Assembly (NCBI RefSeq): GCF_002288525.1
Contig: NZ_CP023067.1
Coordinates: 2,170,001 to 2,234,000 of the forward strand
Origin: Sinorhizobium sojae CCBAU 05684
GTDB lineage: Bacteria > Pseudomonadota > Alphaproteobacteria > Rhizobiales > Rhizobiaceae
DNA length: 64,000 nt
Reading direction: 5' to 3'
Positions 63,451-64,000 of the stretch are shown piece after piece. Within the stretch, counting starts at the first letter, position 1; each line of letters starts with the position of its first letter. The translations under genes and the position numbers were made by a program. The notes beneath the pieces were generated by a model that worked only from the letters and a program-made list of their open reading frames with translations, was not told where the DNA came from and did no database searches.

Positions 63451-64000
63451 GTGAACGGCAACACGACATCCATGACCGTGTCGGATGTGATCAACGCACA
63501 TTTCCCGGCGCTGACGCGCGCCGAGAAACGCTTGGCGGAGACACTTCTCGACAACTATCCCGTGTCCGGCCTCGGCTCGATCACCACGGTCGCCGAGAAC
63601 GCGGGCGTCTCCACGCCGACGGTTGCCCGCATGGTGCAGAAGCTCGGCTTCCGCGGTTTTCCCGATTTCCAGGCGAGGCTCCACCAGGAACTGGAAGCGA
63701 CGATCTCCAATCCGATCGCCAAGCACGATCGCTGGGCGGCAAGCGCGCCGGGGACCCACACCCTCAATCGTTTTGCCGACGCGGTCATGGGCAATATGCG
63801 CCAGACGCTTTCGCAGATCGAACCCGCCGAATTCGACACCGCCGCGGCACTCGTCGCGGATCGCAATCGCCACGTCTATCTCGTCGGTGGGCGCATCACC
63901 CGTTCGATGGCGGACTATCTGTTCACCCATCTTCAGGTCATACGCACCGGCGTCACGCAAATCGCGGCCAATCCGAGTTCCTGGCCCCACTATGTCCTGG
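63451..64000 (+). CDS. RpiR/MurR-family transcriptional regulator, N-terminal part (runs off the right edge)
   Basis: First 183 codons. HTH_6 domain at residues about 9-85: VINAHFPALTRAEKRLAETL, TVAENAGVSTPTVARMVQKL (recognition helix) and FRGFPDFQARLHQEL. The SIS sugar/ligand-sensing domain starts near residue 125 (EFDTAAALVADRNRHVYLVG, then GRITRSMADYL). GAGGGG lies upstream of the GTG at 63451; an ATG seven codons later is the alternative. Its divergent position makes it the probable regulator of the TRAP/GS/ALDH/ADH island. Confidence 0.9.
   Translation, partial: MNGNTTSMTVSDVINAHFPALTRAEKRLAETLLDNYPVSGLGSITTVAENAGVSTPTVARMVQKLGFRGFPDFQARLHQELEATISNPIAKHDRWAASAPGTHTLNRFADAVMGNMRQTLSQIEPAEFDTAAALVADRNRHVYLVGGRITRSMADYLFTHLQVIRTGVTQIAANPSSWPHYVL

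Noticed and set aside
1..64000. CRISPR arrays, prophage, insertion sequences, tRNA genes
   Set aside because: No regularly spaced direct repeats, no transposase, integrase or phage structural genes and no cloverleaf pattern were noticed by reading. A tRNA scan would be needed to exclude a missed tRNA.

Overview
The window is 64 kb of GC-rich chromosomal DNA from an alphaproteobacterium, most likely a Sinorhizobium/Ensifer species (Rhizobiaceae). The evidence is the order of the division and cell-wall (dcw) cluster with an FtsZ that has a very long C-terminal linker, the btaA-btaB betaine-lipid pair, an ArsR-methyltransferase regulator beside metF, a DUF1127 protein, and many copies of rhizobial mosaic intergenic repeats. 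The genus call is inference. There is no sign of a prophage, integrated element or CRISPR array, and no tRNA was recognised.

Region 1 (1-24458, minus strand) is the complete dcw cluster, read from right to left: mraZ, rsmH, ftsL, ftsI, murE, murF, mraY, murD, ftsW, murG, murC, murB, a 0.3 kb gap, ddlB, ftsQ, ftsA, ftsZ, then lpxC, bamD, recN and the 5' part of ligA. Many neighbours overlap by 1-4 bases, as expected for coupled translation. Upstream of mraZ lie four TGGG repeats at exactly 10-bp intervals that overlap a possible promoter, a likely MraZ operator. Hairpins follow ftsA, ftsZ and lpxC.

Region 2 (24922-45086) starts with the RNase P RNA gene (minus strand). It continues with a DAO-family oxidase, a lytic transglycosylase, a DjlA-like co-chaperone joined to an AmpD-like amidase, PPi-dependent phosphofructokinase, a LysE-family gene broken by three one-base indels, a lipoprotein lytic transglycosylase, a serine beta-lactamase-like hydrolase, btaA-btaB, a GH25 lipoprotein and an MltB-type transglycosylase. 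After an EamA transporter come two probable small-protein genes (25 and 33 codons) and a DUF1127 gene. A SahR-like regulator with metF and the translation factor EttA close the region.

Region 3 (45087-52631) carries a T2-family RNase with an altered active-site motif, a lipase-EamA-ThDP enzyme run, a DUF442 phosphatase-like protein, a DUF4432 epimerase-like protein and an L,D-transpeptidase.

Region 4 (52897-64000) looks like one catabolic island: a DAO-family amine oxidase, an orphan ParA, then (minus strand) a DctPQM TRAP transporter, a glutamine-synthetase-like ligase, an aldehyde dehydrogenase overlapping an iron-type alcohol dehydrogenase, and an N-formylglutamate-amidohydrolase-like enzyme divergent from an RpiR-type regulator. 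The combination suggests uptake of an amine or amino alcohol, its gamma-glutamylation, stepwise oxidation and amide hydrolysis. This is the best candidate here for an uncharacterised pathway. Mosaic palindromic repeats fill many of the intergenic gaps.
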